In this document: positions 35,046 to 48,200 of the stretch, piece by piece
Position numbering within the stretch: position 1 is the stretch's first letter
Layout of the letters: every line of letters begins with the position of its first letter
Origin: Hevea brasiliensis
Taxonomy: Eukaryota; Streptophyta; Magnoliopsida; Malpighiales; Euphorbiaceae
NCBI RefSeq assembly: GCF_030052815.1
Contig: NC_079496.1
Span: 40,449,593-40,513,592, forward strand
Direction: 5' to 3'
DNA length: 64,000 nucleotides
Translations under genes and position numbers: made by a program
Notes under the pieces: generated by a model
Told to the model about the DNA's origin: nothing
The model's database searches: none
Seen by the model: the letters and a program-made list of their open reading frames with translations, nothing else

Positions 35046-37523
35046 GTGGATCCAGGATCCACTCATTCCTACATTTGCATCAAACTACCCATAGAGAGGG
35101 GAGTTCCAGTAGAGGAGAGTGATCAAGACATTCTAGTCACAAATCCACTAGGCCACAGTGTGATAGTGAATAAGGTGTATAAAGGTTGCCCATTGAGGAT
35201 TTAGGGGTATGAATTCTTGGCAGACCTAATTGAATTGCCCTTGCACGAGTTTGACGTGATTTTGGGAATGGACTGGTTGTCACGTCATCAGGCAATTGTT
35301 GATTGTAAATTGAAGAGAATTTTTCTGAAAACTTCTGAGGGTAATGAGATCATTGTTGTGGGTGAAAGGACAGATTTCCTGTCCAATGTTATCTCAGCTA
35401 CAGTTGCAAGAAGAATGATGAGAAAAGGCTGTGAAGCTTACCTAGTACACGTGGTTGATACTAAGCAAGCTAAGCCAAGCCTGAATGATATACCCACAGT
35501 AAGAGACTTCCCAGATGTATTTCCTGAAGAGTTGCCTGGTTTACCACCAGAAAGGGAAGTCGAGTTTGCTATTGAGGTAATGCCGAGTACAGCACCCATT
35601 TCCATTGCTCCTTATAGGATAGCACCCACTGAATTGAGGGAGTTGAAAACTCAGTTGCAAGAGTTGCTTGATAAGGGGTTCATACGCCCCAGTGTGTCAC
35701 CATGGGGAGCTCCGGTGCTGTTTGTGAAGAAAAAGGATGGAACTTTGAGATTATGTATTGATTACCGGTAGTTGAATAAAGTAACTGTGAAGAATAAATA
35801 TCCATTGCCTAGAATTGATGATCTGTTTGATCAGTTGAAGGGAGCCGGTGTATTTTCAAAAATTGACCTCAGATCAGGATATCATCAGTTGAGGGTAAAG
35901 GATGCGGATGTGTCATAAATTGCATTCAGAACCCGGTATGGGCACTATGAATTTCTAGTGATGCCGTTTGGGTTAACAAATGCACCCGCAGTATTTATGG
36001 ATCTTATGAACCGTATCTTCCATCCATACTTAGATCGGTTCATAGTGGTATTTATTGATGATATTCTGGTGTATTCCAAGACCAGGGAAGAACATGATGA
36101 ACATTTGAGGATTGTTCTACAAACCCTGCGAGAAAAGAAGCTATATGCTAAGTTGTCCAAGTGTGACTTCTGGATGAGTGAAATCTCTTTCCTTGGACAC
36201 ATAGTATCAGCAGAGGGGATTAGAGTGGATCCCAAAAAGATAGAAGCAGTGATGGAATGGAAGCCTCCCAGAAATACAACTGAGGTCAGAAGTTTCTTGG
36301 GGCAAGCTGGATACTACAGAAGATTTGTGAAGGGGGTTTCTCTTATAGCTGGTCCAATGACCAAGTTGTTACACAAGAATGTCAGATTTAACTGGAATGA
36401 CAAATGTCAGGCTAGTTTTGAGAGATTAATGGCTATGTTGACAGAGGCACCAGTGTTAACACAGCCAGTGTCGGGAAAGGACTTTGTGGTCTACAGTGAT
36501 GCCTCACATAATGGGCTAGGGTGTGTATTGATGCAAGAGGGGAAAGTGGTCGCCTATGCTTCCAGGCAGTTAAGGCCACATGAACAGAACTGCCCTACTT
36601 ATGACCTGGAGTTAGCAGCGATTATCTTCGCACTGAAGATATGGAGGCATTATTTATATAGTGAAAAATGCTACATCTATACCGACCACAAGAGTCTAAA
36701 ATATTTGCCAACCCAGAAGGAGCTCAATCTTAGACAGAGGCGATGGATTGAGTTCCTAAAGGACTACGATTGTGTTATAGATTATCATTCTGGGAAGGCA
36801 AATGTAGTTGCTGATGCTTTAAGCAGAAAGTCCATCACAGCTTTAAGATCACTCAATACCTGTCTGTCCTTAGCTCAAGATGGAGCTATTTTGGCTGAGT
36901 TGCAAGTGAGGCCAACCCTACTACAGCAAATACAATATGGGCAGAAGGCAGATGAAAAACTAATGGCAATTATGGCTGAAATTCCTGAGGGGAAGGAAAC
37001 TGAATATGAGGTGAAAGCAGATGGGTGTCTATATTACAGAGGAAGAGTGTGTGTACCAGATGATGAGGAACTGAAGACTAGTATTCTGAAAGAAGCACAC
37101 ACGAGTGTTTATGCTATGCACCCGAGGAGCACAAAAATATTTAATGATTTGAAGCCTCATTATTGGTGGCTTGGTATGAAGAGGGATATAGCTGACTATG
37201 TGACTAAATGCTTGACATGTCAGCAAGTTAAGACAGAACATCAAGTTCCATCGGGTTTGTTACAGCCTATAAACATACCTGAATGGAAATGGGACCGGGT
37301 CACTATGGATTTTGTTAGTGGTCTACCCCTCACCCAAAGGATGCATGATGTAGTATGGGTGATAGTGGATAGATTGACGAAGTCTGCACATTTTCTGCCA
37401 GTTAGGACTGACTACTCACTAGAGAAGCTAGCAGAATTGTATATCAGTGAGATAGTTAGGCTACATGGAATCCCACTTTCTATCATATCTGACCGAGACC
37501 CAAGGTTTACATCAAGATTCTAG
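35046..37523 (+). pseudogene. pol: E4 pol: protease, RT, RNase H, integrase N-part
   Basis: Same frame as gag. Protease: DPGSTHSYI (~35050) and [11 protein letters not shown] (~35255). [20 protein letters not shown] (~35510), [20 protein letters not shown], and the active site FIDD intact at 36051-36062. RNase [11 protein letters not shown] (~36490), [27 protein letters not shown] (~36800). Integrase: zinc ligands H (AMHPRSTK, ~37110) and CLTCQQVK (~37210), first catalytic Asp in TMDFVSG (~37303), second in SDRDPRF (~37490). In-frame stops at 35202, 35769, 35916 and 37521 (TAG for the expected Trp of SRFW). Four of the five stops from 35043 on fit a C-to-T or G-to-A change; TAA at 35916 does not obviously. 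Confidence 0.9.
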
Positions 37524-38425
37524 AAGAAGTTGCATGAATCCTTGGGTACACAACTCCACTTCAGCATAGCTTTTAATCCTCAGACGGATGGGCAATCAGA
37601 AAGAGTAACCCAAGTAAACAATTGAAACCAATTGAACTAATGCAAATATTGAACTGAAATGATAATAATAACATGAAATATATGTCAGGTCCTTGAGGAT
37701 ATGCTGAGGAGTTGTGTCTTGAGTTTGAGGGAAGTTGGGATAGATACCTCCCACTGGCAGAATTCGCATACAACAATAGCTACCAAGCTAGCATTCAAAT
37801 GGCTCCATATGAAGCACTGTATGGGAGGAAATGTAGAACCCCACTGTGTTGGACTGAATTGGGTGAAGATAAGCTGGTAGGACCAGACCTAGTGAAACAG
37901 ACTGAGGAAAAAGTGAAAATAATCAAAGCTAACCTGAAGATTGCCTCCGATAGACAGAAGTCTTATGCCGACCTGAAGAGAAAAGAGGTGGAGTATGCAG
38001 TTGGTGATAAAGTGTTTCTCAAAGTCTCACCATGGAAGAAAATATTGAGGTTCGGAAGAAAAGGTAAGTTGACCCCTAGGTTTATTGGCCCATATGAAGT
38101 CATTGAACGTGTGGGTCCAGTGGCTTATAGGATAGCTTTACCACCAGAGCTAGATAAGATCCACAATGTGTTCCATGTGTCTATGTTAAGAAGACACCGC
38201 TCAGATCCTTCACATGTCATCTCCATGGAAGAAATTGAAGTACAATCGGATTTGACATATGAAGAAGAACCCATATGGATCCTGGCTCGGGAAGTGAAAG
38301 AGTTGAGAAATAAGTAGATCCCACTAGTGAAAGTGCTTTGGAGGCACCACAACACCGAGGAGGCAACTTGGGAAAGTGAAGAGACGATGAGGCAACAGTT
38401 CCCTCAACTGTTTGCATCAGGTAAA
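37524..38425 (+). pseudogene. pol: E4 integrase C-part and chromodomain-like tail
   Basis: Continues with HESLGTQLHFSIAFNPQTDG and QSERVTQ (catalytic Glu), then a 75-nt intron-like insert (37614-37688), then VLEDMLRSC. A one-base deletion near 37718 shifts the frame, and the open stretch 37712-38317 continues with [54 protein letters not shown] (GPY module) and PPELDKIHNVFHVSMLRRH. A TAG at 38315 precedes IPLVKVLWRHHNTEEATWES, the chromodomain-like tail, which ends in MRQQFPQLF near 38413. Chromodomains of this group target integration to heterochromatin. Confidence 0.85.
37614..37688 (+). other. 75-nt intron-like insert in E4 integrase
   Basis: It begins CAA|GTAAAC and ends ATGTCAG|GTCC, is A/T-rich, has CTAAT as a possible branch site, and contains stops in the coding frame. 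Removing it joins the codons for TQ and VLEDM exactly. E1 and the main E5 and E6 integrase copies lack it; a second integrase fragment in E6 has a homologous 75-nt insert (50573-50647). Confidence 0.7.
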
Positions 38426-38445
38426 TTTTGGGGACGAAATTTAAA

Positions 38446-38460
38446 TTAGAGGGGAAGAGT
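38446..38460 (+). other. E4 polypurine tract
   Basis: AGAGGGGAAGAGT immediately before the 3' LTR start TGTAACACCC at 38461. Confidence 0.8.
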
Positions 38461-40528
38461 TGTAACACCCTCCCTGTAGCAATTTCGTACATTCTACTGT
38501 TCCGGTGATCGGTGTCGGTCCGGACAGCTAGAATGTCTGGAAAAATATTTAACCTAAAGTGAGGAACTATAATTAACTCAAATATTAATAAGAAAAATTT
38601 AGGAAAAATTTTAGAAATAAAATACAACCAAGTTAAATGAGCTGGTGCCCTAGCGATGGGTAACCTAGTGAGAAGTTGCGGTTCTCGCAACTAGGAGCCC
38701 TAGACCTAGGGGAAAAATTATAAAATAATTTTTGGGACTCTAGAGAAGGGTTATTGAGGTTCTTATGGCATTAGAATGCCAAGAAAATACTTAGAAAAAT
38801 TTTTCAATCGGTACAGACAATTTTGGCCCGTTAAGCTAAACGGAGGGCATTTTGGTCATTTCGCCTTCAGAGGTGATTTTAGGCCGACTTATCCCGTTAA
38901 GTAAATAATTATTATGACATAAAATGTGAATAAATATTACTAAAAATTGAACTGAAAATGAGTAGAAAAGAAAAAAAAATTAATTAAATGGGAATTTATG
39001 ACATCACATGATGTCATTAGTGTGCCTTCACCCACTCAAGTGTTGACACATGGCATAAATGTGTTTAAAAAGACAAAATGGGCTGAAAATAAACAAAAAA
39101 AATCAGACCTTTCACTCCCTTTCTTCTTCCTTGCGTGAACCTTCTCCATAACTAATATTTTCAAGCTTTTTCAAAGCTTGATTTTACAAACTTCTACCCA
39201 ACAAAACCCTAACCTAGCAACATAAAAAATTTTTCTTACATCCTAGTGAAGCTTTTGGGAGCAAAAAAAAGAGGAAAACAAGAATTTGATCAAGTGGGAA
39301 ATTCACTCCATAAGAGGTTAGTGACTTAAAGCTTGAATTTCACTTAAATTTTATGTTTAAGAACTATAAATGGGTGTAAATGACAAAGAAATTTGATGAA
39401 ACACCATTGGTATGCTAACCCTAAATTTTGGCAGCCATGGTTAGGGTAATATGGTAATGATTTTTGGGGAGTTAACATACTAGTGTGGCTGCCCTTAATG
39501 TGTATCTTATAAGTGAATTGATAAATGCAATGATAATACATGGTTTTGAAATGTTGAGTTAGGGTTTGGGTTGAAGAATGAGACTTTGATCTTGTGATGA
39601 TGGGAGTAGGTTTTAATGGTCAATTAGTGACCATTTGGTTTGGTTTGAATAAAAAATGAAGTGAATTGGGTTGTGGGATTTGAGGTTGGAGTGGCTGCCT
39701 TGTGTGACTTGTAGGTTTGGATGTGAGTCCAGCTTGTTTGGACAGCCATAACTTGAATTGTAGAGGTTCATTTGGTGTTTGGCCAATTGGACATGAAACT
39801 AGACACAAAATGGCACAACTTTGGTGAAGAAACCATGCCCATAAGACCAAACTAAGTGGACTAAAACCTTGCTCCAATCCGGGTGACCTGCAATCTGCCT
39901 GGGCAAAATGACCAAATGAACAGTATTTGGTCATTTGGCCATACCTCAATCTAGCAAGGTCTAATTGACCTGAAATTTTACCAGCAACAGGTTGAGGTAT
40001 AGACCAACAACTTCATGAAGAAACCTGACCCAAATTATGACCATAACCTAGTCAAATTGCCAACCAAACTTGAGTTACCAAATCTGGCAGAAACAATTTT
40101 ACCCAGAATTTTGGAATCTGTCCAATCCGGCCAGTTATGGTTTTTAGGCCATAACTTGAGCTACAAAACGCCAAATGGAGTGATTCAAAAAATGAAATTC
40201 AACTAGACAAAATAAGAAACAACTTTCATGTTGATCATTTTTCCAAATTCCCATTGCAAAGATGACTAATGGAACAGTAAACCCAAAGCTTGAAAACTGA
40301 AAATTCTGTCCAATTCACTTTAAGCTTAGAGATGGTATTGGCAACCAATGCCAACAAGTTTAAAATGCAAAATGTGGTATGTTGATGATATTTAAACTAA
40401 TTTACCTATTATCAATGCAAAAGTCAACATTTTGGTTGACCAATGAAATGAATAGTAATCATAAAAATTCAATTTCAAAGAACTACATAAATGAAAGTGT
40501 TAAATGCCCTAGTAGGCCTAATGTGATT
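38461..40528 (+). repeat. E4 3' LTR, first 2068 bp
   Basis: Matches the 5' LTR up to GGCCTAATGTGATT (32572 in the 5' copy), where E5 starts. The remaining ~1.0 kb, beginning GGTTTGGATAGG in the 5' copy, is expected after E5. ORFs 38217-38690, 39344-39541, 39620-39949 and 40015-40206 are LTR shadows. Confidence 0.9.
38630..38676 (+). promoter_or_regulatory. 5S-like segment in E4 3' LTR
   Basis: AAGTTAAATGAGC, a spacer, CCTAGCGATGGGTAACC and GAGAAGT; partner of 30665-30711. Confidence 0.55.
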
Positions 40529-40703
40529 TGTAACACCCCTATGTTCGGTAGTGCGTACTACTGTTCTGGTGACCAGTGTTGTCCGGACAGCTAGAATGCC
40601 TAGAACTACACTTAGAGATGAGTAAGGAGACATAAAATAATGAAATACAAGAAAAGAAAATACAAGAAAAACAAAGAAAAAATAATAGTAAAGAAATGCA
40701 ACC

Positions 40704-40753
40704 AAGTTAAGCGAGCCAAGAACCCTAGCGATGGGTGACCGCACCGGGAAGTC
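40704..40753 (+). promoter_or_regulatory. 5S-like segment in E5 5' LTR
   Basis: AAGTTAAGCGAGCC (12 of 13 bases match 5S box A in AAGTTAAGCGTGC), a spacer shorter than in 5S, CCTAGCGATGGGTGACC (box C core exact), then CCGGGAAGT. TRIM C starts 17 bp downstream. Confidence 0.75.
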
Positions 40754-40769
40754 ACGGCGTGGACCGTTG

Positions 40770-41161
40770 TGTAACACCCTAGGCAAATCCCACATCGACA
40801 AAACACGGGAGAGATGCTGAGTTTATAAGTTGGTGGTTCGTAACCCCTAGTGACGCGTTTAAAAACCGTGAGGGCTTCAGCCCAGAGCGGACAATATCAC
40901 TAGTGGGCCGGGCCATTACATTTGTGGTATCAGAGCCGCTCCGCGTGCAACCTTGAACGATGGTGGGGCAAACCTCAGCGAGGACGCTGAGTCCCATAAG
41001 GGGGGTGGATTGTAACACCCTAGGCAAATGCCACATCGACAAAACACGGGAGAGATGTTGGGTTTATAAGTTGGTGGTTCATAACCCCTAGTGACGCGTT
41101 TTAAAACCGTGAGGGCTTCAGCCCAGAGCGGACAATATCACTAGTGGGCCGGGCCATTACA
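40770..41161 (+). mobile_element. TRIM C
   Basis: 392 bp: LTR1 40770-40920, internal 40921-41010, LTR2 41011-41161, both LTRs 151 bp. Primer site TGGTATCAGAGCC at 40925-40937; polypurine tract TAAGGGGGGTGGAT at 40997-41010. Target duplication CGTTG / TGTTG (one mismatch), and the E5 3' LTR (60864-60870) shows the empty site CCGTTGACTAG. No coding capacity. The frame at 40779-41042 is spurious. Confidence 0.95.
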
Positions 41162-41759
41162 TGTTGACTAGCCCTGGACTGCGGGGAACCCTGGAAAATA
41201 TTTTTAGGACTTAAATAGACCCCTATTGAAGTATAAATATCATTAGAAATATTAAATAAAAATTAAATAATTAATACAAAGAAAAGTGGGAAATCGAAAA
41301 ACGGACAAAACCCGGTGTTACCGAAAAATCAGGAATACAACCCGAACAGGGGCATTGTGGTCATTTGACATCCCGAATTGTCTTTTGACCTAAATATCCA
41401 TTAAAAATACATGATATTACACTTGGAAAACATAATGAAAAATTAAATTAGGGGTACCTAATGTAAATAGCCAAAAGTGGAGTGAAGTTTGGGTAATTAG
41501 AACTTAAATAATATTAAATCAATTTCTTATGTGAGTGGACCACTAAGGGATTATAATATGCATTAAGTGGGCATATTACTCCACTAAAACTTCATCTTCA
41601 ACCTTTGAAGACCACCATTGCCGTAAAGAAAGCCTTAGAAACCACCATTGTTGTCCCATTTGTGAGCCTCATGCATCCATGATCCAAGCTTCAAGTGGTT
41701 AGGGTTTCTTCGCTAAAAGTAACCACCACACCTTGGGCAGCATTTAGGGAGTGAGAAAG

Positions 41760-44604
41760 GTAAGTTTTGATGAGTTTTTAAGAAGCTTCAAAATAGGTGA
41801 GTTTGTGTTTTTGAATGTTGTTTTGTTAAAGTTTGTAATCATGTTATGGGTGTTTGATTTATGAAGAAATTTTTGAGTTTTGATGTTGAATGGGAATGTG
41901 TACTTTTGGCAGCCATGGAAGCACCTTGAAGGCAGTTTATTTGTGCTTGTAAATGGTGAATTAAATGATTGATTAAATGTATATTGTGTAGGAAATTGTT
42001 TGGGTGATGTATACTTAGTATATGTAAATGTAAAATGAAATTTAAAGCTTGGAAAGTAATGGAAGGTCAGTGTACCATTGTGGTAGTTTGCTAACTCTTG
42101 AGGAATGCTAGAATTCATGCTTGCTTTATGGAATATTGATGTTAAAATGTGTTGGTTGTTATGGCAGTTTGAGTGTATGTATGGTGGTGTGAAGTGGGAC
42201 ATGTAAATGAGCATGAATTGGTGATTGAATTGTTGTAAATTGAGTTAGACAAATTCTGCACTTGTTGGTGCACATTGAATGCAATTGCAAGCTGCCACAA
42301 TGACCTGTAATATGTTATAAATTATGTTTAGGTTGTGGTACAACCAGAAATAGTTTGAATGTTAAGTTTGGTGAGTGTTAAAAGTGATGCTTGATGTGTA
42401 TGCAAGAATTTCAATAAAACAGTTTGTCTTTTAGGCCTATAACTTTAAGTGTTTGGCTCCAATTGGTATGAGACCAATTGGAGGTGAAACTAGGCACTAA
42501 ATGTGCCAACTTTCATGAAGAAAGCTTACCAAAATTCTGCTTTCAAGGTAGCTTGAAAAATGACCAAATCCGGATTAAGTGCAGCAGCTAGTGTTTAGGC
42601 CATAACTCACTCAAAACAGGGCCAATTGACCTGAAATTTAACCATGAATAGCTAAGACCCATATCTACAAGTCTTATGAAGACACCAAAGCCCATAAATG
42701 ACCATAAGCAAGTCAAACAGCTTGCACAAGTTCGGGTCCAAAAACTGGCCGAACCTAAAATGATCAATTTTAATGCAATTTGACCAGCAATAGTAAAATG
42801 ACCATAACTTGGTCTACATAACTCAGAATGACCTGAAATTTTGCCCCGCGTTCCATAAGACATAGATCTACAAGTTTATAGTTTTGACCGAAACCCGAAA
42901 ATCAAGGGAACTAGGTCGTACGGCTAGGTCAAACTAGTATCCCGGAATCCAGCAATTTGCAAGAAAATGCAGTATACACGGAAATGAATTTAGCAACATG
43001 TACCAACCCTAAAAGACTATCGAATGTGACATATTAATAACATTAAAACCTAATTTACCTAGAATGCATCGAGGGTCAACATATTAGGTTGACTAAGCAA
43101 ATATTAGAATTCAGTGAATTACTTATCAAGCATTATCGTTAGAGACAGTTTAATTAAGTACTGAAACACTTTAGATTGTGTTTCTCAGTTAGCAAAGACT
43201 CAGGGAAAGGGAAGGAAACACTGAGTCAAGACCAGGAGACAGTTATCAGAGGTTTGTGCACAACAACTATTTCTTTTGAATTTTTCAATTGAAATGAATT
43301 ATGACTATTTGTACATTATTGTTTTCAATTGTGAAAATGTGTTTGAATGGATATTTATCGCTTGAAAAGCACTGTAAATGGTTTGAAATTGTGAGAAATT
43401 GTTTGAATGATATTGATGGATACTTACTGATTGAAAAGCATTGGAAATAGTTTGAAACCACAGCTATCATGTATATTGATTGTATTCCTAGCTAGCTTGT
43501 CTAGTGGGACGAATTGAATTCCCTCTCTGGCTGAAGTGTTGAGGTGTGTGCCTGTTGAGGACGAATTGGATGAGTACTCATATTTTTGCTAGCTAGCTAT
43601 GTTATTCCTCACTAGTCATCAACTTTTGGGACGAATTGAACTTTGGAACATGATTAAGCTATGTGTGATTTATTGATTTGTATTATGAGATTGTGAAATG
43701 GAGTTAAATCCTTATTGACATTTACTGTCTTTTAAAGTTAACTATGTTTTGATCTTTGAGATTTATTGTGATATTGTGTTAAATTCCTTCTGACATTCAT
43801 TGTCTTGAATTTAACTATGATTTTACGTATCCATCATTTAAATGATTTATGAATTGTGATTTAAAGTTGTAATTGGTTAATGTTGTGCACCACTGAGACA
43901 TTGTCTCAGCGATAGCTTGTTATTGCTGTTGGAGGTAGACAGACAGACAGGGCAGCAGACTAGGCTGCTAGTACTTCCAGCGAGAGATTTTCGGATATAA
44001 TGAGTATACCACATTTTGCATTTTGCACTGTAATGTATATTCACTGTATGTATATTTTGTTCTTGGTTTGAGCAGTTGTAAATTAAAATTGTATATTGAA
44101 GTTGTAAAGTAAATTATGAGTTATTTTGACTTGTAAAAATTGTATTATATTTCTTTTATCTCAGTCTTTGAAAAATCACTGTGGATTTGAGTTGAGAAAT
44201 ATGTTGTGTTGAGAAATATGTTGGAGTTGAAATTTGGAAATATATTGAAGTGCTTTTTACAGGTTTTCTGAAGAACTGTTTTATCCAAAATACATATGGC
44301 ACTCTGTCAAAATTTTTACAGAAATTCCAAATAATTCAAATGTGTTAGTTCTATCACTTCAGTTCAAAAAGGTTTTTAACACCTGTAAATAGTGCTCACC
44401 ACTGTAAAAGAAGTAAGAAAAGTTTTTAAAATCCCTTGTAGAGTATTTAATGGGTTATCAATAGACGAAGTTGGTAATTCATTAGGTATACTACGGGATC
44501 ATGTCATGCCTTACAGAGGGGTAGGGTGTGACATGTTTTAGTGGTATCAGAGCTAGTTTTTAAATTCTATTTTCACATGTTATTTGAATATTCTTTCTTC
44601 ATAG
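41760..44604 (+). other. Candidate leader intron of E5
   Basis: Donor-like GTAAGTTTTG at 41760 in the 5' LTR. The best acceptor-like site is TTCTTTCTTCATAG ending at 44604. At the position used in E6 (near 44696) E5 has TTCTGGAG instead of CAG. Gag ATG at 44722. Weaker case than E1, E4 or E6. Confidence 0.3.
44542..44553 (+). other. E5 primer-binding site
   Basis: TGGTATCAGAGC, eight bases after the 5' LTR end at 44533. Confidence 0.9.
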
Positions 44605-44721
44605 TACAACTGCGCAACATCATTGTTTGATACATACAGTACATTACGTTATAAATATGCACTAACGGGAGGAAATCTCCTTGTGTTATTGTTCTGGAGA
44701 TCTAAAATCCTCGCATTGACT

Positions 44722-45215
44722 ATGGAAGAGGGTGATCATTCAGTCGATCAATCTATTGAGGCTGAGGTGCAAGGGGATGCCCCAGGCCTACATAATGTCA
44801 GTGGTTCAAGACACCGGCCCCATGATACCACGATTTCATTTCGATTCGCTCGTGAGATGGCTACAATGTTCCAACAAATGGCTGGTAATGTGCCTACTCA
44901 CGTCCCAATATAGACACTAGTGGTACAACCACAGTCTCCTACTAGGCAGTATGACAAATTGATGAAGTATGGGGCTACAGAGTTTAAGGGGACAGTAGAT
45001 CCTCTAGAAGCTGAACAATGGTTAGAGAGGATGGATAGGGTATTCAAGAAATTGCATTGCTTGGAGGAGCTCAGATTTGAATACTCAGTATCTTTATTAC
45101 AGGGGGATGCTTATGACTGGTGGAAAACCATTCCCCAGAGTCTGGTAGAACTTGCAGTGTTAACATGGAATGGCTTTCTCAGGGAATTTAGACAAAAATA
45201 TGTCCCTGATGCTTA
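44722..45215 (+). pseudogene. gag: E5 gag, 5' part (before E6)
   Basis: ATG at 44722 (MEEGDHSVDQSIEAEVQGDA). One in-frame TAG at 44911-44913. After it the same frame gives YDKLMKYGATEFKGTVD, AEQWLERMDRVF and LLQGDAYDWWKTI, ending at the codon interrupted by E6. The frame resumes in register at 56442. This is the N-terminal and early capsid part of gypsy gag. Confidence 0.85.
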
Positions 45216-48200
45216 TGTCACACCCTACCCCTCTGTAAGGCATAACATGATCCCGTAGTATACCTAATGAATTACCAACTCTGTCTACTGATAACCCATT
45301 AAATACACTACAAGGGATTTTAAAAACTTTTCTTACTTCTTTTATAGTGGTGAGCACTGTTTACAGGTGTTAAAAATCTTTTTGAATTGAAGTGATAGAA
45401 CTAAAACATTTAAATTATTTGGAATTTCTGTAAAAATTTTGGCAGAGTGCCCTCTGTATTTTGGATAAAACAGTTCTTCAGAAAACCTGTAAAAAGCACT
45501 TCAATATGTATTTGCAAATCTCAACTCCAACATATTTCTCAACACAACATTTTTCTCAACTCAAATCCATGATGATTTTTCAAAATCGAGATACAAGAAA
45601 TATAATACAAAACTATTCAAGTAAATGAAATCTTAAATTTACATTTACAATAATTTACATTTAATTACATACCAAAATATTTTACAAGAGTTTCTATACA
45701 ACTGCTCAAATAATTTACATACATATTATTACATGCATACATCAAAACCTATGTACATGGGTATACCTATGATATACCTGGGGCTGATCTGAATATGTAT
45801 CTTCAAAGAAATTTACTCAACGCTCTACGCTCTTCTTACTGCGATGACATACAAAGCTATCATTGAGTGGTGAACTTCGATGGTGCTCAACTATAATTTA
45901 AAACATAGTACAATATACATTGACAAAATTTACAGTAAATAATTTGGAAATCTGAATACTCATCAAATTCCAAAACTCAAAATATTCATTGCCAATAATG
46001 TAAATCATTTGTATAAATGACTTTGATCACAAAATTTAATTTATCAAATCATGACTAACCATTTAAGTAATTCCAACAAAATCAATTATACATAAACCAT
46101 AATTGAAATCACAATTCCTTAACATTCAAAAGCCATTATGTATCTCAAAAATCATTATGTATCTCAAAAACCATGTTGTATCTCAAAAATCAATCTTTAT
46201 CTCACTAACTATGCAAGACTAATCCGAAAGGGCCATATTTGATGTGATTCTAACTCCCTATGGTCGGGGAGGTCGAATCATCGTGCACAGTACCATCACA
46301 ATAATGAATCTTCCGCAAGGGCCATAACGATAAATTAAACTTAGATCTAACCTCAAATCAGAGGAAAATCTAAGCATGTGCACGTACCATGGTAATCAAA
46401 ACACAACTAACTCCATTGTCTTCTCAACAAATGAGAGAGACGGGTAATAACCTAGTCAAGCATCTATAGTGAGATATAAAACAATATCACAATCCTTTTA
46501 GTGAGCATAAATCACAATACAATTCGATTCAAAGTCAATTTCAATATCCAATAAAGTTTTATGCTCATCACAATTCAAATCCTACAATTGCATTTTTCCA
46601 TGAAAATTACCATCACAATTCAAAATATGTTCTATCACAATTTTTCAAAACATAATTTATTCAATCCATAACAATGCTTAATAATTGTAACAATGCTTAA
46701 TACTTGTAGAAATACCATTTCACAAAGCTAAATTCATACATACTATAACAATTTTCAATAATCATTGAATTAAATTCAATGCTTGTTAAACATAATACAT
46801 AAGAAAAGTATGTCATTTAATCAAATGAAATATTCAAACAAAATCAGTTAAAAACTAGTTGTGCACAAACACAACTTAAAACAATAACATACAATTAATC
46901 ATATGAAATATTATTCAGAGCAAAATCAGTTGAAAACTAGTTGTGCACAAACCTCTGATGACTGTCTCCTGGTCGGGACTCAGTGTTTCCTTCCCTTTTC
47001 CTGAGTCTTTAGTAACTGAGAAACACAATTTGAAGTGTTTTAGTGCTAAATTAAATTGTCTCTAACGATAATGTTCGATAAGTAATTCACTGAATTCAAT
47101 TATTCACTGAAAACCTTTATTTGCTTAATCACTTAATATATCGACCCTCGAAGCGTTCTAGGTAAATTAGGTTTTAACGTTACTAATATGTCCTATTCGA
47201 TAGTATTTTAGGGTTGGTACGTTTTGCCAAACTCGTTTCCTTGTTTAGTGCATTTTAATGCAACTTGCTGGATTCCGGGATACTAGTTTGACCTAGCCGG
47301 ACGACCTAGTTCCCTCGGTTTTCGGGTTTCAGTCAAAACTACAAACTTGTAGATCTATGTCTTATTGCATGCGGGGCAAAATTTCAGGTTATTCCGAGTT
47401 AAGTAGACCAAGTTATGGTCATTTTACTATTACTGGTCAAATGGCATCAAATTAGGTCAATTTTAGGTCAATTTGGTCAACTCTGGTTCGGCCAGTTTTT
47501 GGACCCGAACTTGTGCAAGCTTTTTGACTTGCTTCTGGTCATTTCTGGGCTTTGGTGTCTTCATAAGACTTGTAGGTATGGGTCTTAACTATTAATGGTT
47601 AAAATATCAGGTCAATTGGACCTATTTTGAGTGAGTTATGGCCTAAACATTAACTGCTGCCCAATTGGTCAGTTTTCAGGTTTCAATTGCACTTAATCCG
47701 AATTGGTCATTTTTTTATGTCACCTTGCAAGCAGAATTTTGGTATGCTTTCTCAATGAAAGTTGGCACATTTTGTGCCTAATTTCACCTCCAATTGGTCT
47801 CATACCAATTTAGGTTACACATTTAAAGTTATAGGCTAAAATGCATACTGCCCTCTATATGCCTTTCAAACCCCAATTCAAACACACATTTAACTTGCTC
47901 TACTTTAAATCCCCATACCTAATTCTGATTTTATACCATTCCATATTCATTTATCACTTCTTACTATGGTTATTTGGACAGAATACAAATATTCTCAATA
48001 CATCAAATACAACCCTAAACCACAAAGTCCAAATTTAGCAATATATGCACATAAATACACCTAATCATTACATATAATTTCCACTACTAATTTACATACA
48101 CATTCATCAATCCTTGGTACCATAATTCATCCAATAATTTCATCAAATTAAGTACTCTTCATTGAACTTCAAGGCTGCCAAAGATTTCCATTAGCTACGG

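Larger units (their letters stand above)
30496..40528 (+). mobile_element. E4: near-complete gypsy chromovirus-type element
   Basis: 5' LTR 30496-33603, primer site 33609-33620, gag-pol in one frame from 33732, polypurine tract ending at 38460, 3' LTR from 38461, broken at 40528 by E5. Domain order is gag, protease, RT, RNase H, integrase, GPY, chromodomain-like tail. It is the best preserved coding copy in the window: from gag to the integrase core the single frame is broken only by seven stops, and the remaining lesions lie in the last part of integrase. Left target half is CATTT (30491-30495). The remaining ~1.0 kb of the 3' LTR should follow E5 outside the window. Confidence 0.9.
40529..44533 (+). 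repeat. E5 5' LTR (interrupted by TRIM C)
   Basis: TGTAACACCCCTATG to GGGTGTGACA, ~3.6 kb without TRIM C. It matches 60628-64000. Relative to the 3' LTR it lacks a ~30-bp stretch near 42585 and a ~20-bp stretch near 42765. It contains a 5S-like block, a donor-like AAAG|GTAAGTTTTG (41760) and a CCAATTGG-n7-CCAATTGG motif (42459-42481). ORFs 40379-40594, 40475-40801, 41744-42214, 42588-42863 and 43285-43470 are LTR or TRIM shadows. Confidence 0.9.
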
